The notes under the pieces: model-generated
The model's database searches: none
Told to the model about the DNA's origin: nothing
The model's input: the letters and a program-made list of their open reading frames with translations, nothing else
Made by a program: the position numbers and the translations under genes
Assembly (NCBI RefSeq): GCF_030159795.1
Contig: NZ_BSND01000013.1
Location: 372,001-436,000, forward strand
DNA: 64,000 bases
Direction: 5' to 3'
Origin: Methylophaga thalassica
Lineage (GTDB): Bacteria > Pseudomonadota > Gammaproteobacteria > Nitrosococcales > Methylophagaceae
Shown: one piece after another, positions 1-9,372 of the stretch
How the letters are laid out: every line of letters starts with the position of its first letter
Numbering within the stretch: the stretch's first letter is position 1

Positions 1-1
1 T

Positions 2-343
2 ATAGCTTATTTTATTAGTGAATATCGGGAGGCTGAGGAGTTGTTGGATGTCTATCAACAGCGAATGCCTACCGAGTCTGAAGTGCACCAGATTCAAGAC
101 ATTTTCGCTGGCCTTGAAATAGCGCAGTTGGGTCATGGCGATATGAAAGCACAAAACTTGTTATTAGATGCAAAAGGCAAAGTCTGGCTAATCGATTTAG
201 ATGCCATGCGAGAATATACCAATAAAAAACAGGCAGTCATGGCTAACTTACAAGACAAAAAACGCTTCCTGAAAAACTGGAAGAATCCTGAGCTGGAGGC
301 TTTTTTCAGAGTGATGCTACAAAGACAAAAAATACGTTTATGA
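2..343 (+). CDS. LPS core sugar kinase (WaaP/InaA-like), 5'-truncated
   Basis: The reading frame is open to the left window edge, so only the C-terminal 113 residues are present. The motif HGDMKAQNLL (His about residue 45 of the visible part) followed by WLIDLDAM is the catalytic loop and metal-binding Asp of the protein-kinase-like fold used by LPS-core kinases (WaaP, Kdo kinase, RIO-like). Such enzymes phosphorylate heptose or Kdo on the inner core at the cytoplasmic face. The stop overlaps the waaG start as ATGA, so the two are translationally coupled. The in-frame TTG at 41 is not the real start, because coding sense continues upstream of it. Which sugar is phosphorylated cannot be told from this fragment. 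Confidence 0.75.
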   Translation: MAYFISEYREAEELLDVYQQRMPTESEVHQIQDIFAGLEIAQLGHGDMKAQNLLLDAKGKVWLIDLDAMREYTNKKQAVMANLQDKKRFLKNWKNPELEAFFRVMLQRQKIRL

Positions 344-1479
344 AATACGCTGTCTGTTTGTATAAGTATTTTCCTTTTGGCGGGCTCGCCCGTGATTTCA
401 TGAATATCATGCGCTGCTGTCTGCAAGCCGATGATACGGTCGATGTTTATGTGATGGAGTGGCAGGGAGAAGTACCTAAGCCATTCAATGTGCAGATTAT
501 TGAGACTCATGGGTGGAGCAACCATGCCAGGTTGCAATCGTATATAGATCAGGTGTTACCACAATTACATCAGGGTGCTTATGACCTGGTGATTGGTTTT
601 AATAAAATGCCTGGGCTTGATGTCTATTATGCCGCAGACCCTTGTTATATTGACCGGATAAGGTCTCATCCTTTGCACGGGCTATTACAGTTTTCAGGGC
701 GTGTGAAGTTTTATAAAGCCTGTGAAGAAGCCGTTTTTGGCAAACAGTCGAATACCGTATCTATGATGATTTCCGATGTGCAACAAACACTGTTCGAACA
801 TCATTACGGCACACCAAAAGATCGCTTAGTCAGCTTACCTCCAGGGATTGACCGTGATAGAAAACGGCCACAAAATGCAGAGCTTATTCGCAAGCAGGTG
901 AGAGATGAGTTTAATGTCTCGGCTGATGAGTGGTTATTGTTGATGGTAGGCACGGGCTTTAAAACAAAAGGTGTTGACCGGGCAATAGCCACCTTGGCAA
1001 ATTTACCGGATGCCATTAAACAACAAACTAAACTGATGATTATCGGCGATGGCGATAACCGTTATTTACAGCGTCAGGCCCAGCAATCCGGTATTGATAA
1101 GCAAGTTGCGTTTCTTGGTGGGCGCTCTGATATTCCACGCTTTTTGCTGGCGGCTGACTTGTTAATTCATCCTGCCAGAAAGGAAAATACGGGGACGGTG
1201 ATCCTGGAAGCCATGGTAGCAGGTCTGCCAAGCTTAGTTTCCGATGTATGTGGTTATACCAAACATGTGATTAAGGCCGATGCCGGTCTGGTTATTAAGA
1301 ATGCCGATAGTGCACAGCAAACAGCCTTAGACCTTGTTGAAATGTTAGATAAGAATAAATTACAACAATGGTCTCAGCACGCTTTGCACTATGCTGTGAC
1401 GGAAGATTTGTACAGTATGCCGCAACAGGCAGCCGCAGTGATTAGGTCACAGGCAAAACAAAAAAGGAAAAAACAATGA
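340..1479 (+). CDS. waaG: WaaG-like LPS core glucosyltransferase (GT4)
   Basis: This 379-residue GT-B glycosyltransferase belongs to the WaaG/RfaG group, which adds the first hexose from a UDP-sugar to heptose of the LPS inner core. The N-terminus (MKYAVCLYKYFPFGGLARDF) has the glycine-rich acceptor-side loop typical of WaaG. The C-terminal half carries GTGFKTKG, LIIGDG and the E-x7-E pair (E282 and E290, in ENTGTVILEAM) of GT4 enzymes. It overlaps the kinase upstream and galE downstream by ATGA junctions, giving a tight operon. Length matches the family, about 370 to 380. The exact sugar transferred is inferred, not shown. Confidence 0.88.
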   Translation: MKYAVCLYKYFPFGGLARDFMNIMRCCLQADDTVDVYVMEWQGEVPKPFNVQIIETHGWSNHARLQSYIDQVLPQLHQGAYDLVIGFNKMPGLDVYYAADPCYIDRIRSHPLHGLLQFSGRVKFYKACEEAVFGKQSNTVSMMISDVQQTLFEHHYGTPKDRLVSLPPGIDRDRKRPQNAELIRKQVRDEFNVSADEWLLLMVGTGFKTKGVDRAIATLANLPDAIKQQTKLMIIGDGDNRYLQRQAQQSGIDKQVAFLGGRSDIPRFLLAADLLIHPARKENTGTVILEAMVAGLPSLVSDVCGYTKHVIKADAGLVIKNADSAQQTALDLVEMLDKNKLQQWSQHALHYAVTEDLYSMPQQAAAVIRSQAKQKRKKQ

Positions 1480-2510
1480 CAACAACGGTCTTGGTTACCG
1501 GCGGTGCAGGGTATATTGGCTCGCATATCTGTGTAGTGTTACTGGAAGCAGGATTTGATGTCGTGGTCGTGGACAATCTTAGTAATAGCTCCTCTTTAGC
1601 TATCGATAGAGTAAGTCAGATTACAGGGAAAAAAATCGCTTTTTACAAAGCAGATTGTCGTGATAAAGCGGCTTTACAAGGTATTTTTAATACCCATCCT
1701 ATTGATGCTGTTATTCACCTGGCAGGATTAAAAGCTGTGGGTGAGTCCTGTGCTTTTCCTTTGATGTATTACCAAAATAATCTGGATGCCACCTTTGTTT
1801 TGTTAGAGGTGATGCAGCAATTTTCCGTGAAAAACTTTGTATTTAGTTCATCAGCCACCGTCTATGGCGATCCTGCTTCAATGCCCGTAAATGAAACGTT
1901 TCCGACTTCGGCAACGAATCCTTATGGCCGTACAAAGCTGATGATAGAAGAAATTCTGGCAGATATGGTCAAGGCGACGCCAGATCAACTTAGTGTGGTG
2001 TTATTACGTTACTTTAATCCGGCTGGTGCACACGAGTCTGGTCTTATTGGTGAAGATCCCAGTGCTATTCCAAATAATCTGATGCCTTATGTCACGCAAA
2101 CAGCTATTGGTAAACGAGAGTGCTTATCCGTTTTTGGAGGCGACTATGACACCGTTGATGGCACAGGTGTTCGAGACTATATCCATGTGATGGATTTAGC
2201 TCGAGGACACCTTGAGGCGCTGAACTGGCTGGAATCGGATGCGACAGCACCCTGCTGTAAAGCGGTTAATCTGGGCACGGGGCAGGGATACAGCGTACTT
2301 GAAGTGATCGCTGCTTTTGAACAGGCATCGGGCAAGCAAGTGAATTATAAAATTGTCGACCGCCGTGCGGGAGATGTGGCAATTAATTATGCCGATCCGG
2401 CCTTAGCAAAATCACTATTGGGATGGACCGCTGAGAAAACACTGGATGATATGGTGACTGATGCCTGGCGCTGGCAAAGTCAAAACCCTAATGGATATGG
2501 CGATGCTTGA
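1476..2510 (+). CDS. galE: UDP-glucose 4-epimerase GalE
   Basis: This 344-residue extended SDR interconverts UDP-glucose and UDP-galactose in the cytoplasm using bound NAD. The Rossmann motif GGAGYIGSH lies at the N-terminus, the catalytic Tyr150 and Lys154 are in NPYGRTK, and FSSSATVYG supplies the catalytic Ser/Thr. The internal RYFNPAGAH and the C-terminal NLGTGQGYSVLEV are classical GalE signatures. It sits in the LPS-core operon, starting inside the last codons of waaG, which suggests it supplies UDP-Gal for core or O-chain sugars. Its 3' end overlaps the following YrbL-like gene. Confidence 0.95.
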   Translation: MTTTVLVTGGAGYIGSHICVVLLEAGFDVVVVDNLSNSSSLAIDRVSQITGKKIAFYKADCRDKAALQGIFNTHPIDAVIHLAGLKAVGESCAFPLMYYQNNLDATFVLLEVMQQFSVKNFVFSSSATVYGDPASMPVNETFPTSATNPYGRTKLMIEEILADMVKATPDQLSVVLLRYFNPAGAHESGLIGEDPSAIPNNLMPYVTQTAIGKRECLSVFGGDYDTVDGTGVRDYIHVMDLARGHLEALNWLESDATAPCCKAVNLGTGQGYSVLEVIAAFEQASGKQVNYKIVDRRAGDVAINYADPALAKSLLGWTAEKTLDDMVTDAWRWQSQNPNGYGDA

Positions 2511-3102
2511 ATTATCGGCCGCTACATTAGTCGGCAAAGGATTACACAGAGAAGTCCATGTCCATCCTGACGATGATTCAAAATGTGTGAAGGTCGTTGT
2601 TTTACGGGGTGAGGAAGAGACTCGTCGAGAACAGGCTTATTATCGGTTCCTGCAGCGCCGAAATATTGATTGGATCAGCTTACCCCAGTTTTACGGTAAT
2701 GAAGAAACGAATATGGGGCCTGGCGCTGTCTTTGATTTAATTCGTGATGACGATGGGCAAGTGTCCAAAACTTTGGCGTTTTATCTGGACAATCTGAGCT
2801 CGACACCAGAGTTAGTCGAATCTATTAGTCAGGCGCTGATTAAATTGAAGCGGGACTTACTAGAGCAGAATATTATTACCATGACACTCAAACCTAAAAA
2901 TATTGTCGTACAGAAACATAGAGATAGGTTGAGATGCTTGATTATCGACAATATAGGTAACTCGGATATTTTACCGATTAGTAGTTATGTTCGCTTTTTC
3001 GGCAGAAAAAAAATTGAACGCAAGTGGGAAAAGTTTAAAGGTTTATTATCAAAGAAGTTTACTAACCAATCGAACGCGAAGAAAATTATCTCCAATATAT
3101 AA
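2491..3102 (+). CDS. YrbL-like kinase-fold protein
   Basis: About 200 residues matching the PhoP-network protein YrbL in length and layout: an N-terminal LVGKGLHREVHVHP glycine-rich loop, CVKVVV with the putative ATP-site Lys, and a degraded catalytic loop TLKPKNIVVQ followed by LIIDNIGN. The fold is that of small protein/sugar kinases; activity of YrbL itself is not established. Candidate starts are the ATGs at 2491, 2497 and 2503. The last forms ATGCTTGA with the galE stop and has GGAT upstream, so 2503 is equally possible. An ATG at 2461 would force a longer overlap. Placed in the LPS cluster, it may be a third core kinase; this is inference. Confidence 0.75.
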   Translation: MDMAMLELSAATLVGKGLHREVHVHPDDDSKCVKVVVLRGEEETRREQAYYRFLQRRNIDWISLPQFYGNEETNMGPGAVFDLIRDDDGQVSKTLAFYLDNLSSTPELVESISQALIKLKRDLLEQNIITMTLKPKNIVVQKHRDRLRCLIIDNIGNSDILPISSYVRFFGRKKIERKWEKFKGLLSKKFTNQSNAKKIISNI

Positions 3103-3126
3103 AAATCAAGATAGGGACATTGGTAC

Positions 3127-4155
3127 GTGACTGAGAAAAAAATCTTAATTCTGGATGGAATTGGTGGGGCTACCCTTGGCCGAGACATTCATGCTTGTAT
3201 CGACAACTCAGAATATTATGATTTAGCGAAACTAAAGCAGATCAACTTATACAAGCCTCGCTCAGCTCTGGCAAAAGTAAAACGAAATTTTTCAGAGAAG
3301 AAGAGTTTTTATTACTTACCCAAAAAAGCCCTATCGTCGTTTTTAACGGTGCTTGATGATGTGAAACCTGAAGTTATTTTTGTTATAGGTTTTGTGTACC
3401 GTTTTATTAATCCCGAACAGTTTAAAGATATTGCAAAATCTAGAAATATAAAGCTCTATTTGTACGATACTGATAGCTGTAACCTCTACACGAAACGTAG
3501 AGAGTTTATATATTTTATTGAGAATGAGGTGCGTATTTATGACCGAGTCTTTTCATTCTCAAAAGTAGTGACAGAGTTTTTCAATCGCATGAATATCGAT
3601 GCGATATTTTCACCTTTTGGGGCTAACCTTATTGAACGGCAACCAGGAAAGTTTCAGCATGAAGTGTTATTTGTTGGTAGTGCCGATCTTAGACGTTGTT
3701 TTATGCTAGAGCATATTGCTGATTATGTCTCGATAAAAGGCGCTCGTTGGACGCGTAACCAAGCCATATTATCCAAGAAACTGCAAGAAATAATAGATGA
3801 TAAACCCGTGTGGGGAGAGGCTTTGCATCAGCATCTAATGGGGTCAAAGATAGTATTAAATATCACGAGAGGACCATTTTATGCGGCTGAAACGGGAGTT
3901 AATCTGAGGATTTTTGAAGCTATGGCAGCAGGATGTTTTGTTCTGACAGATTACTGTGATGAAGTTGCCGAGTTATTCGACATCGGTCTGGAAATTGAAA
4001 CATTCAAGGGGTCAAAAGAACTGGTAGAGAAAGTCGCTTATTATTTAAGTAATGATGAAGCCCGTTTAGCTATAGCTAAACGGGGACAACAGAAAATACG
4101 TCAACAGTTCACTTGGGATAAACGTACCCAGCATATGTTGAGTTATATGGGGTGA
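3127..4155 (+). CDS. CgeB-like glycosyltransferase
   Basis: A 342-residue protein starting at GTG, preceded by an AGGGA-type ribosome site. The N-terminal half (ILILDGIGGATLG, and VIFVIGFVYRF) is a Rossmann-like acceptor domain. The C-terminal half has the CgeB/GT1_2 signature: VLFVGSADLRR, then TRGPFYAAETGVNLRIFEAMAAGCFVL split across positions 3870 to 3945, including the conserved NxRxFE-A-A-G motif of retaining GT-B enzymes. It is probably a cytoplasmic transferase acting on LPS or another surface glycan. It ends the + strand glycan operon and converges on the carbamoyltransferase with a 13-bp overlap. Donor and acceptor are unknown. Confidence 0.75.
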   Translation: MTEKKILILDGIGGATLGRDIHACIDNSEYYDLAKLKQINLYKPRSALAKVKRNFSEKKSFYYLPKKALSSFLTVLDDVKPEVIFVIGFVYRFINPEQFKDIAKSRNIKLYLYDTDSCNLYTKRREFIYFIENEVRIYDRVFSFSKVVTEFFNRMNIDAIFSPFGANLIERQPGKFQHEVLFVGSADLRRCFMLEHIADYVSIKGARWTRNQAILSKKLQEIIDDKPVWGEALHQHLMGSKIVLNITRGPFYAAETGVNLRIFEAMAAGCFVLTDYCDEVAELFDIGLEIETFKGSKELVEKVAYYLSNDEARLAIAKRGQQKIRQQFTWDKRTQHMLSYMG

Positions 4156-5882
4156 TGATCATCTTTAGTAATTAAGATATCTTCCATGACTAAGTATTCT
4201 AAGTCTGAGCCAAAGAACATATTCAATGCATCTGTAGGGCTGCATACCATTGGCTCACCACGGCGATTCAGAGAAGTGTTCAGTACCACGCCATTACCGG
4301 TAAGTTTTTCCATTTCCTGAAGAAGTGAGTAATAACGAGGATTGGTGGCCTTTGTGACAATTTGAGCACGGGCTGTTCCATCTTCATGTACGACTTCTGG
4401 AATACGTGATTTCCAACTTTCTGCCACATCAAACGTAAATGTCATATATGGACTAGGGTGATCCGTCTGTAGTATTTCTGGTGCGATTGTATCCAGCATG
4501 CTCGGACAGAATGGACGCCAGCGTTCACGGTATTTGATTTGGGCATTAATTCTGTCAGCAACCCCAGGATGGCTGGGTGAGCCGAGAATACTGCGGTTAC
4601 CTAAAGCGCGAGGTCCGAACTCCATATGTCCCTGAAACCAGGAAACCGGATTACCATCAGCCAGAATTTTGGCTGTTTCTGCAGTAACATTGGTCATTCG
4701 TTGCCATTTGACTGGCTGCTCGTATTGCTCACATGCTTCAATACATTGTTCTGTTGTATACGCAGGTCCTAAGTAGACATGTTCCATTTTTTCTACTGGT
4801 ACCCCCGCTAATTGTGAAGCATAGCTGGCCGCACCAATGGCCGTACCCGCATCACTTGCAGCCGGTTGTACAAACAGTTCTTTAACGCCAGGCATGGCGA
4901 TAATACGTTGATTCAGTTTGACGTTTAATGCAACACCGCCTGCATAAGCAATTTTGCCGGTCTCTTTAATAATGTCACCGAGATAAAAATCAATGAGTTT
5001 TAAGGCTGTCTTTTCTAACAGATCTTGGATACTGGCGGCATAGTCGATGTAAGGCTCGTCTTTTTCATCACCTTCACGCATTGGCCCGAGCCATTCAATT
5101 AATTCAGGGCTGAAAAAGTAACCTTTGCCGTTCTTTTTGAAACGGCGGGTACCTACAACGTTCACTAGTTTTGTATTGACTTTGAATTCACCGTCTTTGT
5201 AGTCAATCAAGCGTGAAAAATCGAAACGTTTAGGATCACCGTAAGGGGCCATACCCATCACTTTGAACTCGCCATCCAGCATTTCAAAACCAAGGTATTC
5301 AGTCAGTGCTCCATAAACCCCACCAAGCGAATCTGGATCATAGAATTCTTTGATTTTATGAATCTTGCCATTTTCACCATAACCAAAGAACGTGGTGGCA
5401 TATTCACCCTTACCATCGATACCGATAATGGCTGTTTTTTCTTTGAAACCGCTTAGATGGTAAGCACTGCTGGCATGAGCTAAATGATGTTCGACGGGAA
5501 CAAATTTAACGCGATTTGCGCCGATACCCAGATCATCTAATAGCTTCATCACATTTCGGTGATTACGCCAATATCGACGATTGCCACTGAATAAGGCGGT
5601 AAGTGCTCGGTCTGGAGCATACCAATGACGTTTAGCATAATGCCAGCGGGCGGGTGATTTCAGACCAATTTCGGCGTAAGGGAAAGCTACAATATCAATC
5701 TGATCGGGACGAATACCAGCTTGTTCCAAACAAAATTTAGTTGCCTCGTAGGGCATTTTTCCTTTGGCATGCTTGTCACGGAGAAAGCGCTCCTCTTCAG
5801 CAGCAGCTACAAGCTTTCCATCAATATATAAAGCAGCGGAGGCGTCGTGATTTACCGCGCCAGACAAACCTAAAACGATCAT
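4143..5882 (-). CDS. NodU/CmcH/TobZ-family O-carbamoyltransferase
   Basis: This 579-residue enzyme moves a carbamoyl group from carbamoyl phosphate to a sugar hydroxyl via carbamoyl-AMP. It has the N-terminal Kae1-like domain (VLGLSGAVNHDASA, and metal-binding histidines in EHHLAHASSAY at about 131 to 141, then GIDGKGEY) and the C-terminal YrdC-like half with GPRALGNRSILGSP and PAASDAGTAIGA. In Pseudomonas aeruginosa a homologous gene in the waa cluster carbamoylates inner-core heptose. The same setting here (waaF, kinases, GTs) makes heptose carbamoylation the most likely role. The target sugar is inferred from neighbours only. Confidence 0.88.
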   Translation of the reverse strand: MIVLGLSGAVNHDASAALYIDGKLVAAAEEERFLRDKHAKGKMPYEATKFCLEQAGIRPDQIDIVAFPYAEIGLKSPARWHYAKRHWYAPDRALTALFSGNRRYWRNHRNVMKLLDDLGIGANRVKFVPVEHHLAHASSAYHLSGFKEKTAIIGIDGKGEYATTFFGYGENGKIHKIKEFYDPDSLGGVYGALTEYLGFEMLDGEFKVMGMAPYGDPKRFDFSRLIDYKDGEFKVNTKLVNVVGTRRFKKNGKGYFFSPELIEWLGPMREGDEKDEPYIDYAASIQDLLEKTALKLIDFYLGDIIKETGKIAYAGGVALNVKLNQRIIAMPGVKELFVQPAASDAGTAIGAASYASQLAGVPVEKMEHVYLGPAYTTEQCIEACEQYEQPVKWQRMTNVTAETAKILADGNPVSWFQGHMEFGPRALGNRSILGSPSHPGVADRINAQIKYRERWRPFCPSMLDTIAPEILQTDHPSPYMTFTFDVAESWKSRIPEVVHEDGTARAQIVTKATNPRYYSLLQEMEKLTGNGVVLNTSLNRRGEPMVCSPTDALNMFFGSDLEYLVMEDILITKDDHHPI

Positions 5883-5946
5883 GATGTGATATATGTCTTT
5901 GAGTTAAACAGCGTGTAAGTATATCGCATGCAGTCGGCCAACACGA

Positions 5947-6681
5947 CTAATGACGTTTTGCTTTTTTGGGCTTAGCAAGCTTCTGTAAAAGTTGTCTGGT
6001 TTTTTTAGATAACGGTTGCTCGTTGAAGTACTGCTGTAAAAAGAAAACGCGATCTTTCTTCGACCAGTCTTGATTAGCATGACGTTCTAATGTGCCCAGA
6101 TCCCTCATCATCGATTGCCGCACGAACAATGTACGTTTCATTTTCTCCAAATCGATTATTTTTATATCCCAACCACTGCTGATTGGCTTGGCAAAAATAT
6201 GTTTGGGATAAAGTGAGTTATGCTGAAAATGTGCCTGATGCATATCTGCTAACACATGGGCGACTGCTTTCAGCAACTGTTTACGAGATACACTTGATAG
6301 ACTTAAAGGAGAAATGTTTTCCAGAGATTGGTAACCAGTCAGTTCTTTTGTTACCAGTATCGCCCTGGACTTGTCACATGAAAAATAAACCGGATCGAGC
6401 GTCGGAATGTGTTTTGCTGTCAGCCTGAGAATATTGTTATATTCCTTTTGAAAGGTATGAATGCCTTTTAGTGGATGACACCATGTTTTAGTGCGGTGAT
6501 TCTCCTGACGTTTGATGAACACATCAACCGCGCCATTTGCTGTTTTCAATACATATTTAACCACACCACTCCAGCCGCCACGTCTATGATTTGGGGGCTC
6601 GAACCAGTCTGTATCCAGTTGCCATAACTGTTCAAAATACTCTGAGTTGGATAATAGTTGTGCTTCTTTTAGTACTGACAT
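5947..6681 (-). CDS. LPS core sugar kinase (Kdo kinase/InaA-like)
   Basis: A kinase-like fold protein of 244 residues from the ATG at 6681 (MSVLKEAQ); a GTG at 6732 would add 17 poorly conserved-looking residues. Visible elements are the GGWSGVVKYVL nucleotide loop, VDVFIKRQ with the ATP-site Lys, and IKIIDLEKMK with the metal-binding Asp. The catalytic-loop segment reads HFQHNSLYPKHIF, where the usual HGD is replaced by QHN. That matches the InaA/WaaP branch, in which this loop varies. The C-terminus is very basic (KPKKAKRH), fitting action at the membrane face on LPS core. It lies in the - strand glycan operon. Confidence 0.78.
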   Translation of the reverse strand: MSVLKEAQLLSNSEYFEQLWQLDTDWFEPPNHRRGGWSGVVKYVLKTANGAVDVFIKRQENHRTKTWCHPLKGIHTFQKEYNNILRLTAKHIPTLDPVYFSCDKSRAILVTKELTGYQSLENISPLSLSSVSRKQLLKAVAHVLADMHQAHFQHNSLYPKHIFAKPISSGWDIKIIDLEKMKRTLFVRQSMMRDLGTLERHANQDWSKKDRVFFLQQYFNEQPLSKKTRQLLQKLAKPKKAKRH

Positions 6682-6744
6682 TTTAGCGCTCTGATTGCTT
6701 TTCTCTCTATAATCACAAACATAAATTATCACACTATTAAATAC

Positions 6745-7857
6745 TTATTTCTTCAAACGTGCTTTAAGTGCAGGCATGGACCAGAAATATTGCCTTACCG
6801 CGCTTTCAGTAAAATGTTGGCTGATTTTCCTATTCACTTTACCAACTATGTTCATACGTTCAGCGTTATTGAGATGTAAGGTTTTCTTTAATTGTTCTGC
6901 CAATTTTTTATGGTCACCTATTGGAAAAGAGTAGCCAGCCTCTGAAATAGCTTCTTTATTTCCATTGCACTCAGAAGCAATACAGACCTGCTCTGCTGCA
7001 AACGCTTCAAGCAAAGAAACCGGTAATCCTTCACGAATAGAACTGAGTACAAAGGTGTCAAAAGCCTTCAAATATTTATAAAACTCGGGAACCATACCAA
7101 GAAATATCACCTTATCAGTTACACCTAACTCACTTGTTAATGATTTAAGTTCCGTTTCAAGTCTGCCTTTTCCAGCAACTATAAGTTTTGAACCTGGTAA
7201 CGCATCGCGAGCATGAGCAAACGCTTTTATTAGCGTTTTCTGGTCTTTATCTTCATGCAAACGTCCTACATTCACAAACAAATAGTCATTATCAGGAAGG
7301 GATAAGGCTTGTCGAGCTTGATCTCGAGGTAGTTGTTTTTCCCTTATCGACTGAAAGTCGAGGGAGTTATAGAGGTGTTGAACTTTTTCATCATCAAATA
7401 AAAAAAGACTTTTTCTTATATCGTCTCGTATGGCTTTCGATACACCTAAAAGTAATAAGTTCTTGCGATGAAAGAAAGCAAATAACTTCCTCATTAAAGG
7501 CGTAAAAACGCCGTCTATGTGTGCGACACCGATAACAAACAAGTTTTTGACATGACTAGCGATGTATATAGATTTATAACGATGCGCTATTGCGAACTCA
7601 AATTGATATTGCTTATCAAGCTGGCGAATTTTTTTGATTAGCTGCTGTTTCAATCCTTTCATTTGCTTTGATGAAGCATCCAAGAATATCACTTCATCGG
7701 CGCCACACTGCTCAACGACCTCAGAATTGTGTTGTCCTTTAATAAACACAGTAATAACCCTGAAATCTGTATTCTTGAATAAGGCAGCATATTGATTTGC
7801 CACGCTTAAGAAAGGGGCTTCATATCCATGACACAGCAGTAATACATTTCGCTCCAC
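6745..7857 (-). CDS. GT4-family glycosyltransferase
   Basis: This is a 370-residue GT-B glycosyltransferase. It has an N-terminal acceptor domain (NVLLLCHGYEAPFLSVANQY), DNDYLFVNVGRLHEDKDQ at the start of the donor domain, LIVAGKGRLE, and the C-terminal E-x7-E region SSIREGLPVSLLEAFA. The frame could open at TTG 7863, directly after the upstream stop, but GTG at 7857 sits nine bases from a GGAG and is the better start. It follows the membrane GT with no gap. Likely an LPS-core or exopolysaccharide sugar transferase; the sugar is unknown. Confidence 0.85.
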   Translation of the reverse strand: MERNVLLLCHGYEAPFLSVANQYAALFKNTDFRVITVFIKGQHNSEVVEQCGADEVIFLDASSKQMKGLKQQLIKKIRQLDKQYQFEFAIAHRYKSIYIASHVKNLFVIGVAHIDGVFTPLMRKLFAFFHRKNLLLLGVSKAIRDDIRKSLFLFDDEKVQHLYNSLDFQSIREKQLPRDQARQALSLPDNDYLFVNVGRLHEDKDQKTLIKAFAHARDALPGSKLIVAGKGRLETELKSLTSELGVTDKVIFLGMVPEFYKYLKAFDTFVLSSIREGLPVSLLEAFAAEQVCIASECNGNKEAISEAGYSFPIGDHKKLAEQLKKTLHLNNAERMNIVGKVNRKISQHFTESAVRQYFWSMPALKARLKK

Positions 7858-7863
7858 GAGCAA

Positions 7864-9372
7864 CTACTCCTTCATTCCAGTGGGAGTAATATGTTTGTAG
7901 ACAATGGCTCTGTCACCTCTGGCATTTTGACTTTGATGAACGGGTTCAAGATCCCAGTCACTATAGATTTTTTCATCATCCTGATGAGACTTTTTTTCTA
8001 CAACGAGCAAGTAATCAAAATCAGGCGAACCTTCAAGTTCTCGATTCAGTTTTAGTTGCGTCTTTGGCTCATTTTCATGGAAATAAAAATCAATAAAAAT
8101 ATCATTGGTGAGAACTCGGCTATTTTCTGGCAAATGTTGGCTTGCCCAGATCGCCGTTTCTTTTATATAGCCTTTGGTTACACTCGTCGTGCATGAATCA
8201 ATCAGACTGGCTAGAAGCAATAGCGAAATTAATACAAGCGCAACTTTATTTTTTGCTTGCCAGTACTCATCTATTAGTCTGCACATGGATGGTAGCATTA
8301 GTAACATCAGAGCAGTGATTAGCATGACAGCATAACGCGTACTCATGAAGTAATGTTTAAATAGGAAGGAAAGCAAAATGACGACGTTTATACCGACGAA
8401 AAAAAGTAAAAAACGCTGAGTCTTAGCATCAGATGAGCTCTTTTTGTGCTGAAGTCTCGCGAAGACAAATAAAATAAGATTAAGAGGTGATAAGCCAGTA
8501 ATGATTTTTGCCAGTAACATATAAACCAGGCCTGAAGCCAAAATCATCCCGCTGTATCTTTCAGAATACTGATTCAATAATTCATTACCGAGAATGGCTG
8601 TTTTAGTATGAAATTCATCAGTAATGGCTGAGTAGTCCAGAAATTGCGTCACGCTAAGGACTTTACCAAATGCATTCATTAGTCCTTGCTGTTGGGTAAA
8701 GGTGACAGCACTGATTACTCCAGCGAACAGGAAGAATGAACAAAGCTTGACACTGGCTTTTGAGCCCTCTTTAACACCTAGTTGGAAGAGGATGAAGAGA
8801 GGTGTTGCCAGAATAATAGTGATAGCTTCAACACGAAATAACATGGCTAACAAGCTGGATAATTGCCAGTAAAAGCCATTTAACCAGCTGGGTTTTTCCA
8901 GAAAAATAATGGTTCGATACATGGATATAGATATAAAAGCCCAATAACCAATATCTCGAATAATATAACTGCGATAGTCATTTAAGGTGGAAAAGCACAG
9001 AATGAGCAACGCCGCAATAAAGACGTATCGCTGGGTTGTGAGTAGCTTGCTGGCGATAAGAAAAAGTGCATCGGTGAAAACGACAAAAAGCAGGCTATTG
9101 ATTAGCTGACCGCTAAACTCCAGTTTGAAACCGCTAAATTGATGAAACTTTGCAATCAACATGGAAAAAAACGGCCAGTCATACATTGATGCTGTGGCTG
9201 TAAGTCCCCCGTCAATATAGGCTTTTGCCATATTTATGTACAAAACACCATCACTGTTGATTAGCTGATCATTGGTGAATGCCAATATGGAAAGTAGAAG
9301 ACTAAATAACGCCGTAAATAAGCGTAACTGGTTATTATTAAGTTCTGAAAAAAACGAGTTTAGCGATTTCAT
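7864..9372 (-). CDS. Polytopic membrane protein, GT-C (PMT/ArnT-like) glycosyltransferase candidate
   Basis: This 502-residue protein has many hydrophobic helices (first near residues 18 to 32, others through about residue 385) and a soluble C-terminal tail of roughly 100 residues. After the first helix lies an acidic loop, NDQLINSDGVLYINMAKAYIDGG divided around residues 33 to 55, containing the D-x3-Y pattern seen in lipid-linked sugar transferases (GT39/GT83). No family-specific catalytic motif beyond this is clear. It overlaps waaF by ATGA and abuts the GT4 gene, so it belongs to the glycan operon. It probably adds a polyprenyl-phosphate-linked sugar on the periplasmic side, by inference. 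Confidence 0.65.
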   Translation of the reverse strand: MKSLNSFFSELNNNQLRLFTALFSLLLSILAFTNDQLINSDGVLYINMAKAYIDGGLTATASMYDWPFFSMLIAKFHQFSGFKLEFSGQLINSLLFVVFTDALFLIASKLLTTQRYVFIAALLILCFSTLNDYRSYIIRDIGYWAFISISMYRTIIFLEKPSWLNGFYWQLSSLLAMLFRVEAITIILATPLFILFQLGVKEGSKASVKLCSFFLFAGVISAVTFTQQQGLMNAFGKVLSVTQFLDYSAITDEFHTKTAILGNELLNQYSERYSGMILASGLVYMLLAKIITGLSPLNLILFVFARLQHKKSSSDAKTQRFLLFFVGINVVILLSFLFKHYFMSTRYAVMLITALMLLMLPSMCRLIDEYWQAKNKVALVLISLLLLASLIDSCTTSVTKGYIKETAIWASQHLPENSRVLTNDIFIDFYFHENEPKTQLKLNRELEGSPDFDYLLVVEKKSHQDDEKIYSDWDLEPVHQSQNARGDRAIVYKHITPTGMKE

